Shown: in pieces, positions 11,617 through 22,800 of the stretch
How the letters are laid out: each line of letters starts with the position of its first letter
How positions within the stretch are numbered: the stretch's first letter is position 1
Assembly: GCA_012845835.1 (NCBI GenBank)
Contig: JABAKD010000009.1
Span: 18,363,318 to 18,427,317 of the forward strand
Direction of reading: 5' to 3'
DNA length: 64,000 nucleotides
DNA from: Undaria pinnatifida
Lineage: Eukaryota; Sar; Phaeophyceae; Laminariales; Alariaceae
Notes under the pieces: model-generated
Told to the model about the DNA's origin: nothing
Databases searched by the model: none
Seen by the model: the letters and a program-made list of their open reading frames with translations, nothing else
Program-made: the position numbers and the translations under genes

Positions 11617-11739
11617 TTTTTTTTTTTCATCCTCCGGCGGATGGGGAAAAATAAAGCTTTAGCTCACCACACTTCCACGTATTTTCATACGCGTCGTGTG
11701 TCGATTTAACTCAGTTGCTTTCGCAGCCCAACGCTAGCT
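11617..11739 (-). mobile_element. SINE-2 copy
   Basis: Almost identical to the copy at 863-1033 over GGCGGATGGGGAAAAATAAA ... CAACGCTAGCT (plus-strand reading), with a T run at the left, i.e. a minus-strand A tail. Confidence 0.7.
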
Positions 11740-12169
11740 ACGGTTGATTGAACCTGTAGAAGAAGAGCTTCAAGCGAAAAAAGAGAAGATGATGTAGGTG
11801 ACGTCAAGCCGGTGTTGATTGATTGATTGTTTTGCTCAGCAGATGAAGTATGATGGTGAGCAAAGTGGGGTGAGCCCGTGAGGGTGTTGCGCGTGTGAGC
11901 TGCTCGTAGCTCAATAGCAAAAGACCCTCAGAATCAGGTAAACACGAAATGGAAGGATCCTTGCAATGGACACCCTGGACTAGCGGTGTCAACTGATACC
12001 TTATCAGGGTACGAACACATGACCCTGTGAAGGCTATAATATTGTCACTTCAGAAACATCCAAATTGAAGTCTATCTATTGAATAGACTTATGACCCTAT
12101 GCTACCTGTTCCTGAGGGATGTTGAAGACTGTCCCTCTCAATGTACCAGTACTTACTACATGTACCAGG
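11740..12169. other. No gene; flank of segmental duplication
   Basis: The stretch 12108-12170 (CCTGTTCCTGAGGGATGTTG ... ACTTACTACATGTACC) recurs at about 13700-13760, just before the TATA-like block of unit A. Confidence 0.5.
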
Positions 12170-12316
12170 TATTAGATATGAAGCATGTATGTGTGAACTG
12201 CTGTTCATCATACACCCAAGATATTACTGCTGAGACTAACTGCTTAGACTAGTCTAATACTGCATCGAATCGATAAACGACAACTATCAGACTGAAACCT
12301 GCCTGTTGTGTTGCAG

Positions 12317-12410
12317 TGCGGCAGCGCTAGGAAAGGGAAATACGACGCGTGACGACTGTGCCGATCTGTGTCACGCGGAGGGTCGGTCTATGAGCAGGGG
12401 GTAAGCTTTA
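12317..12410 (+). pseudogene. Broken exon copy (stop after 11 codons)
   Basis: Follows a good acceptor (CTGTTGTGTTGCAG, ending 12316) and opens Cys-Gly-Ser-Ala-Arg-Lys-Gly-Lys-Tyr-Asp-Ala, then TGA at 12350-12352. In the paralogous exon at 18869 the same codon is TGG (Trp) and the frame stays open. A single G-to-A change therefore breaks this copy. The family is not recognised. Confidence 0.5.
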
Positions 12411-12465
12411 TAAACCCCGTTGGGCCGGCCATGACGCTCAAAATAAACCAATATCGCTGTGCTCC

Positions 12466-12735
12466 GCTCAGTTTTTGGGTTTCGGACCTGAAATTTTGAC
12501 ATACGATTCAGAACAGGCTCGCCAAGACACTACTTGGCGAGCTCAAAAACAAAAATGAAAATCCGTTGACTTTTCGTCCATTTCATTATCATGGAAAACT
12601 TTTAGCAGGCCGTATGTCGGCAGTTTTTTTTTTTTTTTTCGAGCTCGCCAAGTAAGTACTGTTTTGGTGAGCTTGGTCCAAATCACGTGTCAAAATTTCA
12701 GGTCCTAACTTTTAAAAATTGAGAGGTGCATGGCC
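12466..12735. mobile_element. Foldback/MITE-like element
   Basis: Long imperfect inverted repeat: left arm 12483-12544 (GGACCTGAAATTTTGACA ... CTTGGCGAGCTC) and right arm 12641-12706 (GAGCTCGCCAAGTA ... TCAAAATTTCAGGTCC), with weaker pairing continuing outward to about 12466 and 12735. The centre is about 95 bases and ends in a run of T. No coding capacity. The matching segment is absent from unit B, so it is probably an insertion. Confidence 0.7.
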
Positions 12736-13762
12736 AAGTTTCCACCGAAGTGCCTCTGCATACAAATTTACATATAATTCAGGGATTCATCCATAACTTT
12801 CGAACGAAAGTGACCCATGGAATGAAACGCATACCAGGTATGTTACTACTCCTCGTCCCAAGATGTACATGCCCAGTTCCATCCACATTGTATTACGACA
12901 AATTTTAGAAAAAACAATACAAACAAATGATGAAAAAAAAATGCTCAAACTAGGAGACGTGAGTTGCAAACACTTTTTTTTGGCGCCAACTTCGCAGATT
13001 CTCAAGCTGGAGGGCTTAAAATGACCACCGCATCTAGCTGATTACGAGGATATATATGCTCAGTTTGCAGTGGGTCACTGTCGTTCAAAAGATATGTTGT
13101 TACGGTTCTGTGACAATTTGAAGAGTTGCTATGACAGAGGTGTTTTCTTGATAGTAGGGGCCGCGATATTTACGTCCCCTCCCTAAGTCGGGTGTGGCTG
13201 CCCCACCCGGACACTTATCTTTTTACCCACTTCCTCTTGTGTTCAACCAAGCATCAACCATCTTCTCACAATTCCTTGGGTTCACGTTCATAAACCTTTG
13301 GACAAGCAATCAAGATACCATTTTCACACTACTTTCTTGGGAAGCTTCACATATTGAGCACCTGCACAAGGGACTTGCTCTCTTTCTCCGAGGAACTCAC
13401 AAGCGCCTTCTGAACTCGGTCGTATCGGTCCTTCGGAGGTCAGTCATTATGAATACCTGAGGCGTGCTACAGATAGTCTATAGCCTTATAGTATGTGTGG
13501 ACCTTGCGACGCAAGCAGGCTAGATACCCTCGTCTGCTTCGCCATGAAGATCCTCGCATGTCTCACCCTGATTGATTGCACCCAGACCTCACTTTAAGGT
13601 TCCGATTCGTGACAGATATGCCCGACTGACGGATTATGGGTTTCTTGGCCGGCCCAGCTTGTAGTGACATACCAGGTATTTAGACTATGCGTTTCATTGT
13701 ACCTGTTCCTGAGGGATATTGAAGACTTAATGTACCAGTACTTACTACATGTACCACCAGCT
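12736..13762. other. No supported gene
   Basis: Several short open frames, none with a domain or good splice context. An 88-codon ATG frame at 13194-13460 is the longest; it is not present in unit B and I do not call it. Confidence 0.35.
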
Positions 13763-13905
13763 ATTTAAAACTATATACCTAGACCTCGCCCCCCTCGGAC
13801 GTCTCGCTCGGCATATCCTCCCCCCTCTCAGCCCTTCTCAGCCCGTAATTGCCGAAAAGAAAATTAGTTGCTGGGGAAAAGAACCGTCCTGAAGTTCCTC
13901 GCCTT
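13763..13905 (+). promoter_or_regulatory. Putative promoter/5' leader, unit A
   Basis: TATTTAAAA at 13763 precedes a block that is nearly identical to unit B (19664 on): CTATATACCTAGACCTCGCC, GGACGTCTCGCTCGGC, GTAATTGCCGAAAAGAAA. The conserved block lies upstream of the Cys-rich exon in both units and has no ATG in it. I infer promoter plus non-coding leader; this is not shown directly. Confidence 0.4.
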
Positions 13906-14112
13906 CCTTGCTTTCCCTAGTAGTCTCATTCTTACTTAGCTCTCATTCTCTCATCTTTACTGCTTGCTCTGATATTTTTATTTTGCTTTTTCAGCAACTT
14001 CTTTTTTGTACTTTTACTTTTGAAGTTGGCCAATTGCTGGCGGTTGGGAGGGAATTGCCGTTGACGGCTGCAAACAATTTGAATTTGAAATTTGCCGGAT
14101 CGGCAATAACAA

Positions 14113-14506
14113 TTTGAAGTTGAAATTTGCGAAGCGGACCAAGGCTAGTGCGGGAGGAGGCTCCGCCAACAGTGGGGGTGGTGGAGGTTCAGGATCAGGC
14201 GTGTGGAAGCTGGTCGGGCAAGAACGGGACTCAGCTTCTTCTGGCAATCCTGATTGGCCGTGCCCGAGCAAGGGTTGTGACGGCTTCCTCATCGCACGAA
14301 ATAGGAAAAACAGGAGTTCCCAGTACGCTGTCTGCGACACCTGCAGGAGTGACGAGCCTTCCACGTGCCAAGCTTTTCATGTAACCTCAACAAGAAGCAC
14401 TGGGGAAGCGGCGACAACCCTCGTGTGTGTGACTGGTGTGACGCGGACACCTGTGATTCACCTTCGATCGGCGTCCCTAACGAAGGAGCTGAGAGCTTGA
14501 CGAAAC
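14113..14506 (+). pseudogene. Cys-rich zinc-finger-like exon, frameshifted copy
   Basis: Paralogue of the exon at 20065-20400. It opens with a Lys-rich and then Gly/Ser-rich stretch, followed by a Trp-Pro-Cys-Pro motif, Cys-x4-Cys, a basic loop with a conserved Asn, and Cys-x2-Cys, which resembles a stretched RanBP2-type zinc finger. After Gln-Ala-Phe-His two extra bases (near 14380) shift the frame, so the C-terminal part with the Cys-Asp-Trp-Cys motif is reached only in another frame. A GTGAGT donor follows at 14507. No ATG is present in frame, so translation would have to start in an earlier exon. I call it a pseudogene copy, with the caution that an error or unusual splicing could also explain the shift. 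Confidence 0.5.
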
Positions 14507-17500
14507 GTGAGTTTCATTTCTTTGTGTTGTTGGAATTTGATGTTTGCTGTCAGCTACTTCTTTGCCGGGGCCCTGGTGCGACAACACAAGGGGCGACTGC
14601 CCCGTCGGTTGATGTTCGGGACGATCGCTGGTGGGGAGAACCCGAAACCAGGCGGACAACTCAAGACTTGGCCTAGAGCCATAGCTGAGGACCTTAGGGT
14701 GTTCAAAGCCAACGAGGGATCAACGGAACACTCCCCCTTAGTTTTGGAGTTGGGACCGCGCTGTGGCCCACTGCAGCAAAAAAGGTGGGCAAGTGGTACC
14801 GGGGGGTCCTCGAAGCAGCTGAACGGTTCATGGGCAGGTGGCACGAGGATGAGGCAAAGCTGAGTAGACAGCGCCGCGCATCCGCCGTGGGTGGTGTCGA
14901 AGGGAACGGGGGGAGGGGGGGCAGCAGGAGGGGTAGAAGGAACACCGCACAAGGGTATGGGGGCAGGGGGGGGGACAGGAGGAGTAGAAGGGAAACCGCG
15001 GTAGATGAAAGTAGGAAGGAGACCGCAGACAGGGTAGCAAGGTACCAGACCGACTAGTAGGTGGAACCTTTCTATCTATGCCACTTGTACCGCCAACTGC
15101 TGCGGCTGCTCGGAATGTGATGTCTTGGTACTTTGATTTTTCCGTGAATTTATTTTTTTTCTTTCTTTTTTTTCTTTCTTTTTTTTCTTTCCCCTTCTTA
15201 TCCTTATGAAGGGAGTCTTGCATGGTGGGTAGGTGACGAGCCTGTTTTATTTGGCCCTCCCAGTCTTCCTTCTTTTACTTGTTTCTTTTTTCCGGGGTAT
15301 TTTTTCCCTTTCTTTCCCCCTTGCATGTCCATTTTGGCTCATGCTCGGGGTATGTTTCTATCTCCCGAGCTTTGGCTCCCCTTTTTATTTTTTTTATTTA
15401 TTTATTTATTTATTTATTTTGTCTTGGTTTCTTTCGTTGTTTCTCTCTTTTACAAGGTATTTTGGTTTAATGAGAAGAACACAAAGGGGGGAGGGGGGGA
15501 AACAGGAGGAGTAGAAGGAAAGCCGTCCAAGGGAATGGGGGCAGGGGGGGCAACAGGAGGAATAGAAGGGAGACCGCGGTGGACGAAGGCAGGAAGGAGA
15601 TGGCAGACAGGGTAGCAAGGTACCAGGCCGACTAGTAGGTACATAGCACTTTTCGTCTTTTTCTGGGGTATTTTTTTCCCCTTTGTTCCCTCCTTGCGTG
15701 TCCAGGTTTTTGGCTCGTGTTCGGATTATCTTATTTTGGTTTTACTTTACTTTATTTTATTTCATTTTATTATGTTTCTTTTCCGAGCCTTGGCTCTCCT
15801 TTCCGGTTGGGTTGTTTCTTCGATTTCCCCTTCATTTTGTTTGTTTCATTTTTTGTTTTATTTTTATCTTTGTTTTTATTTGTTTTCTTATTGTTATTTT
15901 GTTTTTGTTTTTGTTTTTGTTTTTGTTTTTGTTTTTGTTTATTTCGTATTTCTCTCTTCCAATGTATTTCTGTTGCTGACGTATGTATGTTGTGCCTGTC
16001 GTACCCAGTACTAGGGCATGACATTGCGTTGTCGAATGCATTACGATGCATTATCTCTGTGCCGTAGCTTGTGACCACAGAGCTGATCTTTCTAGGGTGA
16101 AGAATCAGTACGGACACTGGGTGTGCTGGATGTCGACGAGTAGAAGAACGGTTTAATGTGAAGAACACACACACACACTATACTACTGAATCTGATGATG
16201 TTGGGAGTTTCCCGTTGTCAGTGTGTTCAGCGCCGTGCGACATAGGTAAGACACCAGATGTCAACACCCTGTATTTTCGGTAGTGCTGCGTTGAGTGTTG
16301 GCTGAATGTGCTGCAAGTTGTGCGCAATAGACTACCAGTATGTGGTCTTGGGTGTTGGTGAACTCAAGCGAATCCTGTTTCAAATAATGATGCACATTGA
16401 AATTTACATTGTTTGACCTTGTGTGACTGTCTGCAACGTCTGCTGTAGCATGTGTGTGCTACACCAGCGTGGTCGAACTACCACACGGTGTGGAAGCTGT
16501 GCTTGGGGACGCGTAGCCTGAACAAACTCAAGTTCGCCTTGGTGGTCACGGAGGGCAGTCCCGTCGTCGGGGTAAGCATGTTGTACTACTAGTTGTCTAC
16601 GCAATTGTGTGCTGTGATTTCTTTTTCATGCGTACAAACACACTTTTGCATGTACGACTACGTGTACGGGGCAGTCCCGTCATCGGGGTATAAGCGGGAA
16701 TTGTACAAGTACTCAGGTCTACGAGTAGACCTATGCAGTGACGCTGTGTGATGCGATTTCTTTTTCACACGTACAGCCAAACACACTTCATGTATGTACG
16801 ACTACGAGTACGGGGCAGTCCCGTCATCGGGGTAAGCGGGTGTTGAACAAGTGGTCCATGCAGTGACGCTTTGTGCTGTGATATAAACACACGTTTTGGA
16901 CGTGCGACTACGACTACGTGGTATCTATACATGTAAGACGCAATGAAAACGGGAAAGTCTCATCACAGGGGTCAGCCAGGGTTGTAAAAATGGTCCATGC
17001 AGTGATAAATAACACAGCAGCATGATAACTCAGCACCAGTCGCAGTACACACTGGAGGTTGATATATAGCAGTAAACAGAAGCTGAAGTTAACCTGGGTG
17101 ATGCTGGAGAGCAGTCCCGTGATTGGGGTTAGCGAGTTGTTCATGTAGTGACGCGGTGTACTACTACTGTTACTCATTTTTCATACAACCACATGAACTC
17201 TTTGTATTAACGAGTACAAGTAGGGTGCGCAACCTCTTCAGGAATCGCAGTACACGTCGGTCGTAATAGTGTTGATAGCAGCAGTAATAGAGTAGTACCG
17301 AACAATATATACAGCAGGTACTGTCTCTTACCCTTCGTTGTCGGTATTCCGCCGGTAGGCCTTATATAGCAGTGTACCGGGGCTCACGCTTACCAGTTGC
17401 GACTGTGAATCCCGTTCGTTCCTGTCCCAGTGGTGGTTTCATAGGTGTTAGCAACGTTGTGGTACCAGGCAGGGCTTTGCCCATAAACGACCGCTTTCAT

Positions 17501-17626
17501 TACAACAGTGTTAAATTGTACGACTTCCTTTCAAACTTTGGAAATCGACGACAGCTCGTACGTGGCCTTACTATTTTGAACATTCACTGAACGCAAGGTA
17601 TTCCCATCCGTTGTTGTCGTTTGCAG
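14507..17626. other. Intron/insert region of unit A
   Basis: 14520-16600 is not present in unit B. It contains a duplicated segment (14925-15060 and 15500-15640, ending GGTAGCAAGGTACCAG), T-rich stretches, a TTTA microsatellite (15395-15419) and a TTTTTG hexamer array (15900-15945). From 16607 the sequence matches unit B (20420 on), including three words GGGGCAGTCCCGTCATCGGGGT. No exon is supported in this interval, although a short conserved open stretch at 17395-17590 differs between units only by 3-base indels. Confidence 0.5.
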
Positions 17627-18173
17627 AATCCCTGCGAAGCAGCCGCCGAGGGCCGCCAAGTCGGCGAGGGCATAAACACGAAGTGCACCGGCGACATCAA
17701 GGTCGGTGACCTCCTGAAAAAGGCAGGCGACCACTTGCTCGATATACATCCCGCGTTCCATTCCCATGGTGCCACGAGGGCGTTCGACATCGAGGTACGT
17801 TCTACTCTTATCTTGCGTCCTGTGTGTCACGAGTCGAGACATCCATGTCTCTTGCTCAAGACTAGGGGATGGCGTGCGGATATAGTCTATGAAGTGCGGC
17901 TCTTTTTCCGAGTACCAAGAGCAAGTACAACAATACCACAACAATTACTAACAACGAAAGGAGCTCCGATAATTTGGATGGTTACGACGTCTGCTGGAGA
18001 GAAGTACCAATACTTTTTAACGCATACTTATCGACGTCCTCCCGCCATGCTTCAACGTTTGTGGACAGATCCACAAGATCATCGACAAAAAACAAGAGTG
18101 CAAGGTGCTGGGTACCTCCGCTGAGGAGGAAGAGTCCAAGCAAGCCTGCATGCTCCTTCGGAAGCAATGTTGA
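17627..18173 (+). CDS. Small Cys-containing protein, two 3' exons (unit A)
   Basis: Two exons are visible. Exon 17627-17794 (168 bases, phase 0 to 0) lies between TTTGCAG and GTACGT. The terminal exon 18069-18173 follows TGTGGACAG and ends in TGA. The 274-base intron (17795-18068) joins without a frame break and gives 90 residues. The first exon starts Asn-Pro-Cys-Glu and has two Cys; the second is helical and charged (Glu-Glu-Glu-Glu-Ser) with three Cys, ending Arg-Lys-Gln-Cys-stop. The product is mostly predicted helix. I do not recognise the family. The N-terminal exons are not certain; the Cys-rich exon upstream ends in phase 1 and would need another exon in between. Two to three paralogous copies downstream, with silent and conservative changes, support a real gene family. 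Confidence 0.5.
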
Positions 18174-18177
18174 CAGC

Positions 18178-18195
18178 ACGTTCTTTATAGAACGT
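18178..18195 (+). other. 3' hairpin after stop codon (unit A)
   Basis: Perfect stem ACGTTCT / AGAACGT with loop TTAT, starting four bases after the TGA of the terminal exon. The identical hairpin follows the paralogous stop codon at 23399-23416. In an mRNA it would lie at the very start of the 3' UTR. Function unknown. Confidence 0.6.
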
Positions 18196-18639
18196 TAAGT
18201 TGTGGTTTATTATACCAGCATCGTTTTTTGAGAACTATGCCTAAATGCGTGCTCTTCGTCTTTCAGGAATACAAATGTACTTCACATGTTTGCGGTGTGT
18301 GCGTTCAAGTTCCTGCTTCCAGCATGTTTTTTTTGGCACTGCGCTCCTTTACATCTTAAGTAGTAGTTTTCCTGTCTCTATCCTTGACAAGCGCGTGCCT
18401 GGTGTTTAGGGTCTGCGATAATTTATTATTGATGATCGACTTAGAGAGAGCTATTAATAAGAAGTGTACAGGTGCTACCTGAGAGGTGGAAGGATATGCC
18501 AAGCAAGTCCTCCGACGTGCCCATCATGGACTGGGCGAATGGATGATAATAACAAACTCATAATCATAATCGTCTCTATCCTGTACCGTTGTACTATATA
18601 TGGACCTCTTGGCATTTTCAAGTCGCCAGTTGCGCCATT

Positions 18640-18732
18640 TGTGCTTCTTTTCCGCCTTCCTACTGAATGTCTATTCCTCCTTCCGCAAGCGTAGCGGGCG
18701 GCGCCCAGCCGCCCGCGAACGAAGCCCTTGTA
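18640..18732 (+). mobile_element. Hairpin-ended element terminus (unit A)
   Basis: A 9-base GC hairpin (arms 18694-18702 and 18708-18716) is followed by GAACGAAGCCCTTGTA, which marks the end of unit A. The same end closes unit B at 23963 and the inverted copy of the 484-560 element (27834-27845, GGAGCCCTTGTA). Confidence 0.55.
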
Positions 18733-18868
18733 TTAGATATGAAGCATATGTGAACTGCTGTTCATCATACACCCAAGATATTACTGCTGAGACTAACTGC
18801 TTAGTCTAATACTGCATCGAATCGATAAACGATAACTATCAGACTGAAACCTGCCTGTTGTGTTGCAG

Positions 18869-19048
18869 TGCGGCAGCGCTAGGAAAGGAAAATACGACGC
18901 GTGGCGACTGTGTCGATCAGTGTCACGCGGAGGGTCGGTCTGTGAGCAGGGGGTAAGCTTTATAAACCCCTTCGGTTTCATTGGACAGGGGTATGAAAGA
19001 TCTCTCCGGTGCGGGAAAGCCTTCGGTGTCTCGTGGAACGTCCAGTAA
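18869..19048 (+). CDS. Exon-like frame, intact copy (unit B)
   Basis: Acceptor CTGTTGTGTTGCAG ends at 18868, and the frame is open for 59 codons to TAA at 19046-19048. It begins Cys-Gly-Ser-Ala-Arg-Lys-Gly and contains four Cys in total. A possible donor (GGGGGTAAGC) sits at about 18948, so it could be an internal exon instead of a terminal one. The unit-A copy has an early stop. Not recognised; it may belong to the gene that ends in unit A or to the start of the unit-B gene. Confidence 0.35.
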   Translation, partial: CGSARKGKYDAWRLCRSVSRGGSVCEQGVSFINPFGFIGQGYERSLRCGKAFGVSWNVQ

Positions 19049-19663
19049 CACGGATTGGAGGGACCGCCCACGGTGTCCATTGATGCTACCCATGGTGCAA
19101 ATAAATAAACAGTTAAAGCGAAGTGACCTTTCAGTCCCTCTACGAGCCCCTTGCCCCATTGGCACTGCCGTGTCCGCCGTGCCCGTTGCCACGCTTGTTC
19201 CCTCGTTGATCTTCTGCACGGACTGTTTGCGACTACGACGTGACTTCGATCCCCATACCACCTGACCCCTGCACGAACTCAAAGCACCACCAGGTGAAAG
19301 AGTAACAGACAGACGTGAGGGGTCTGACTCCTTTCAGGATCGGAGGACTGGAACACCCTGCTGTTACAGTTGTGCTTGATAACTCGCACTATGTATACCA
19401 GATGACTTTTAAGTATCATCAAGTGACGACAATGATGGTTACTGACAGCTATCATCTCTATCTAAAAAAAAAAATACCTCCTCCCTACTTCGAAGTACGT
19501 CTTACTGCGCTACATGCTAAAAACTCCATAATAACACAAATGCATGCAGCAACAATGCTAAATGTTTAGGGAAAATAGTTTGCGTGCGTTACGCAGCGTT
19601 TACTCATTCTGCTAAAATACCAGAGGGGTGGACACAAAATAGGCGGACATGAAAATTCCTGCA
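19049..19663. other. No supported gene
   Basis: An ATG frame of 94 codons (18981-19265) overlaps the exon-like frame above and has no domain. The remainder is anonymous. Confidence 0.35.
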
Positions 19664-19900
19664 TATAAAACTATATACCTAGACCTCGCCCCCCTCGGAC
19701 GTCTCGCTCGGCATATCCTCCCCCCTCTCAGCCCTTCTCAGCCCGTAATTGCCGAAAAGAAAATTAGTTGCTGGGGAAAAGAACCGTCCCGAAGTTCCTT
19801 GCCTTCCTTGCTTTCCATAGTCTCATTCTTACTTACTTTTTAGCTCTCATTCTCTGATCTTTACTGCTTGCTCTCTGATATTTTAATTTTGCTTTTTCAG
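19664..19900 (+). promoter_or_regulatory. Putative promoter/5' leader, unit B
   Basis: TATAAAA at 19664-19670 is followed by the block shared with unit A, and then TTTTGCTTTTTCAG (ending about 19900), which is a strong 3' splice-site look-alike. A leader intron between the shared block and the Cys-rich exon is possible. Inference from conservation and position only. Confidence 0.4.
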
Positions 19901-20064
19901 CAACTTCTTTTTTGTACTTTTATTTGAAGTTGGCCAATTGCTGGCTGTTGAGAGGGAATTGCCGTTGACGGCTGCAAACAATTTGAATTTGAAATTTGCC
20001 GGATCGGCAATAACAATTTGAAGTTGAAATTTGCGAAGCGGACCAAGGCTAGTGCGGGAGGAGG

Positions 20065-20400
20065 CCAGTGGGGGTGGTGGAGGTTCAGGATCAGGGGTGT
20101 GGAAGCTGGTCGGGCAAGAACGGGACTCAGCTTCTTCTGGCAATCCTGATTGGCCGTGCCCGAGCAAGGGTTGTGACGGCTTCCTCATCGCACGAAATAG
20201 GAGAAACAGGAGTTCCCAGTACGCTGTCTGCGACACCTGCAGGAGTGACGAGCCTTCCACGTGCCAAGCTTTTCATAACCTTGACAAGAAGCACTGGGGA
20301 AGCGGCGACAACCCTCGTGTGTGTGACTGGTGTGACGCGGACACCTGTGATTCACCTTCGATCGGCGTCCCTAACGAAGGAGCTGAGAGCTTGACGAAAC
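20065..20400 (+). CDS. Cys-rich zinc-finger-like exon, intact copy
   Basis: Open to the GTGAGT donor at 20401 (phase 1). Order of motifs: Gly/Ser-rich linker, Val-Trp-Lys-Leu-Val-Gly, then Trp-Pro-Cys-Pro with Cys-x4-Cys, an Arg/Asn-rich loop, Cys-Asp-Thr-Cys, a further Cys before Gln-Ala-Phe-His, and Arg-Val-Cys-Asp-Trp-Cys-Asp with one more Cys. The first four Cys resemble an expanded RanBP2-type zinc finger (W-x-C ... C-x2-C); the last cluster could bind a second metal. This copy has no frame break, unlike unit A. Upstream of the Gly-rich part the two units are in different frames (an 8-base length difference near 20065), so the exon start is uncertain. No ATG in the exon. Function unknown; nucleic-acid or protein binding would be usual for such fingers. 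Confidence 0.5.
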
Positions 20401-20891
20401 GTGAGTTACATTTCTGTTGTTGTGCTGTGATTTCTTTTTCATGCGTACAAACACACTTTTGCATGTACGAGTATGATACGTGTATGGGGCAGTCCCGTCA
20501 TCGCGGTGTAAGCGGGAATTGTACAAGTACTCAGGTCTACGAGTAGACCTATGCAGTGACGCTGTGTGATGCGATTTCTTTTTCATACGTACAGCCAAAC
20601 ACACTTAGTTCATGTATGTCCGACTACGAGTACGGGGCAGTCCCGTCATCGGGGTAAGCGGGGGTTGAACAAGTGGTCCATGCAGTGACGCTTTGTGCTG
20701 TGATATAAACACACGTTTTGGATGTACGACTACGACTACGTGGTATCTATACATGTAAGACGCAATGAAAACGGGCAAGTCTCATCACGGGGGTCAGCCA
20801 GGGTTGTAAAAATGGTCCATGCAGTGATAAATAACACAGCAGCATGATACCTCAGCACCAGTCGCAGTACACACTGGAGGTTGATATATAG

Positions 20892-22800
20892 CAGTAAACA
20901 GAAGCTGAAGTTAACCTGGGTGATGCTGGAGAGCAGTCCCGTGATTGGGGTTAGCGAGTTGTTCATGTAGTGACGCGGTGTACTACTACTGTTACTCATT
21001 TTTCATACAACCACATGAACTCTTTGTATTAACGAGTACAAGTAGGGTGCGCAACCTCTTCAGGAATCGCAGTACACGTCGGTCGTAATAGTGTTGATAG
21101 CAGCAGTAATAAAGTAGTACCGAACAATATATTACAAGTAGGGTGCGCAACCTCTTCAGGAATCGCAGTACACGTCGGTCGTAATAGTGTTGATAGCAGC
21201 AGTAATAGAGTAGTACCGAACAATATATACAGCAGGTACTGTCTCTTACCCTTCGTTGTCGGTATTCCGCCGGTAGGCCTTATATAGCAGTATACCGGGG
21301 CTTACGCTTACCAGTTGCGACTGTGAATCCCGTTCGTTCCTGTCCCAGTGGTGGTTTCATAGGTGTTAGCAACGTTGTGGTACCAGGCAGGGCTTTGCCC
21401 ATGAACGACCGCTTTCATTACAACAGCAGTGTTAAATTGTACGACTTCCTTTCCAACTTTGGAAATCGACGACAGCTACGTGGCCTTACTATTTTGAACA
21501 TTCACTGAACGCAAGGTATTCCCATCCGTTGTTGTCGTTTGCAGAATCCCTGCGAAGCAGCCGCCGAGGGCCGCCAAGTCGGCGAGGACATAAACACGAA
21601 GTGCACCGGCGACATCAAGGTCGGTGACCTCCTGAAGAAGGCAGGCGACCACTTGCTCGATATACATCCCGCATTCCATTCCCACGGTGCCACGAGGGCG
21701 TTCGACATCGAGGTACGTTCCACTCTTATCTTGCGTCCTGTGTGTCACGAGTCGAGACATCCATGTCTCTTGCTCAAGACTAGGGGATGGCGTGCGGATA
21801 TAGTCTATGAAGTGCGGCTCTTTTTCCAAGTACCAAGAGCAAGTACAACAATACCACAACAATTAACAACAGCGAAAGGAGCTCCAATAGCAGTACACAC
21901 TGGAGGTTGATATATAGCAGTAAACAGAAGCTGAAGTTAACCTTGGTGATGCTGGAGAGCAGTCCCGTGATTGGGGTTAGCGAGTTGTTCATGTAGTGAC
22001 GCGGTGTACTACTACTGTTACTCATTTTTCATACAACCACATGAACTCTTTGTATTAACGAGTACAAGTAGGGTGCGCAACCTCTTCAGGAATCGCAGTA
22101 CACGTCGGTCGTAATAGTGTTGATAGCAGCAGTAATAGAGTAGTACCGAACAATATATACAGCAGGTACTGTCTCTTACCCTTCGTTGTCGGTATTCCGC
22201 CGGTAGGCCTTATATAGCAGTATACCGGGGCTTACGCTTACCAGTTGCGACTGTGAATCCCGTTCGTTCCTGTCCCAGTGGTGGTTTCATAGGTGTTAGC
22301 AACGTTGTGGTACCAGGCAGGGCTTTGCCCATAAACGACCGCTTTCATTACAACAGCAGTGTTAAATTGTACGACTTCCTTTCCAACTTTGGAAATCGAC
22401 GACAGCTACGTGGCCTTACTATTTTGAACATTCACTGAACGCAAGGTATTCCCATCCGTTGTTGTCGTTTGCAGAATCCCTGCGAAGCAGCCGCCGAGGG
22501 CCGCCAAGTCGGCGAGGACATAAACACGAAGTGCACCGGCGACATCAAGGTCGGTGACCTCCTGAAGAAGGCAGGCGACCACTTGCTCGATATACATCCC
22601 GCATTCCATTCCCACGGTGCCACGAGGGCGTTCGACATCGAGGTACGTTCTACTCTTATCTTGCGTCCTGTGTGTCACGAGTCGAGACATCCATGTCTCT
22701 TGCTCAAGACTAGGGGATGGCGTGCGGATATAGTCTATGAAGTGCGGCTCTTTTTCCAAGTACCAAGAGCAAGTACAACAATACCACAACAATTAATAAC
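20892..22800 (+). repeat. ~930-base tandem duplication containing an exon
   Basis: The copies meet at about 21892 (GGAGCTCCAATAG then CAGTACACACTGGAGG). The 168-base exon lies at 21545 in copy 1 and 22475 in copy 2, a period of 930. Copy 1 also has an extra duplication of AAGTAGGGTGCGCAACCTCT (21041 and 21137). Confidence 0.85.
21545..21712 (+). CDS. 168-base exon, first copy in unit B
   Basis: Same boundaries as the unit-A exon (TTTGCAG before, GTACGT after), 56 codons, phase 0 to 0. Differs from unit A at a few sites, e.g. Gly-Glu-Asp in place of Gly-Glu-Gly. Because its length is a multiple of three it can be spliced in or skipped without a frame change. Whether it is used together with the next copy cannot be told from sequence. 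Confidence 0.5.

Larger units (their letters stand above)
12170..18732 (+). repeat. Segmental duplication, unit A
   Basis: Unit A starts TTAGATATGAAGCAT at about 12172; the same sequence reappears at 18732, exactly where unit B begins. The two units share, in order, a spliced-exon block (12317 / 18869), the TATA-like block (13763 / 19664), the Cys-rich exon (14120 / 20040), the 168-base exon (17627 / 21545 and 22475), the terminal exon (18069 / 23290) and a hairpin-ended element end (18694 / 23935). Unit A has about 2.1 kb of extra sequence at 14520-16600. Confidence 0.85.
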
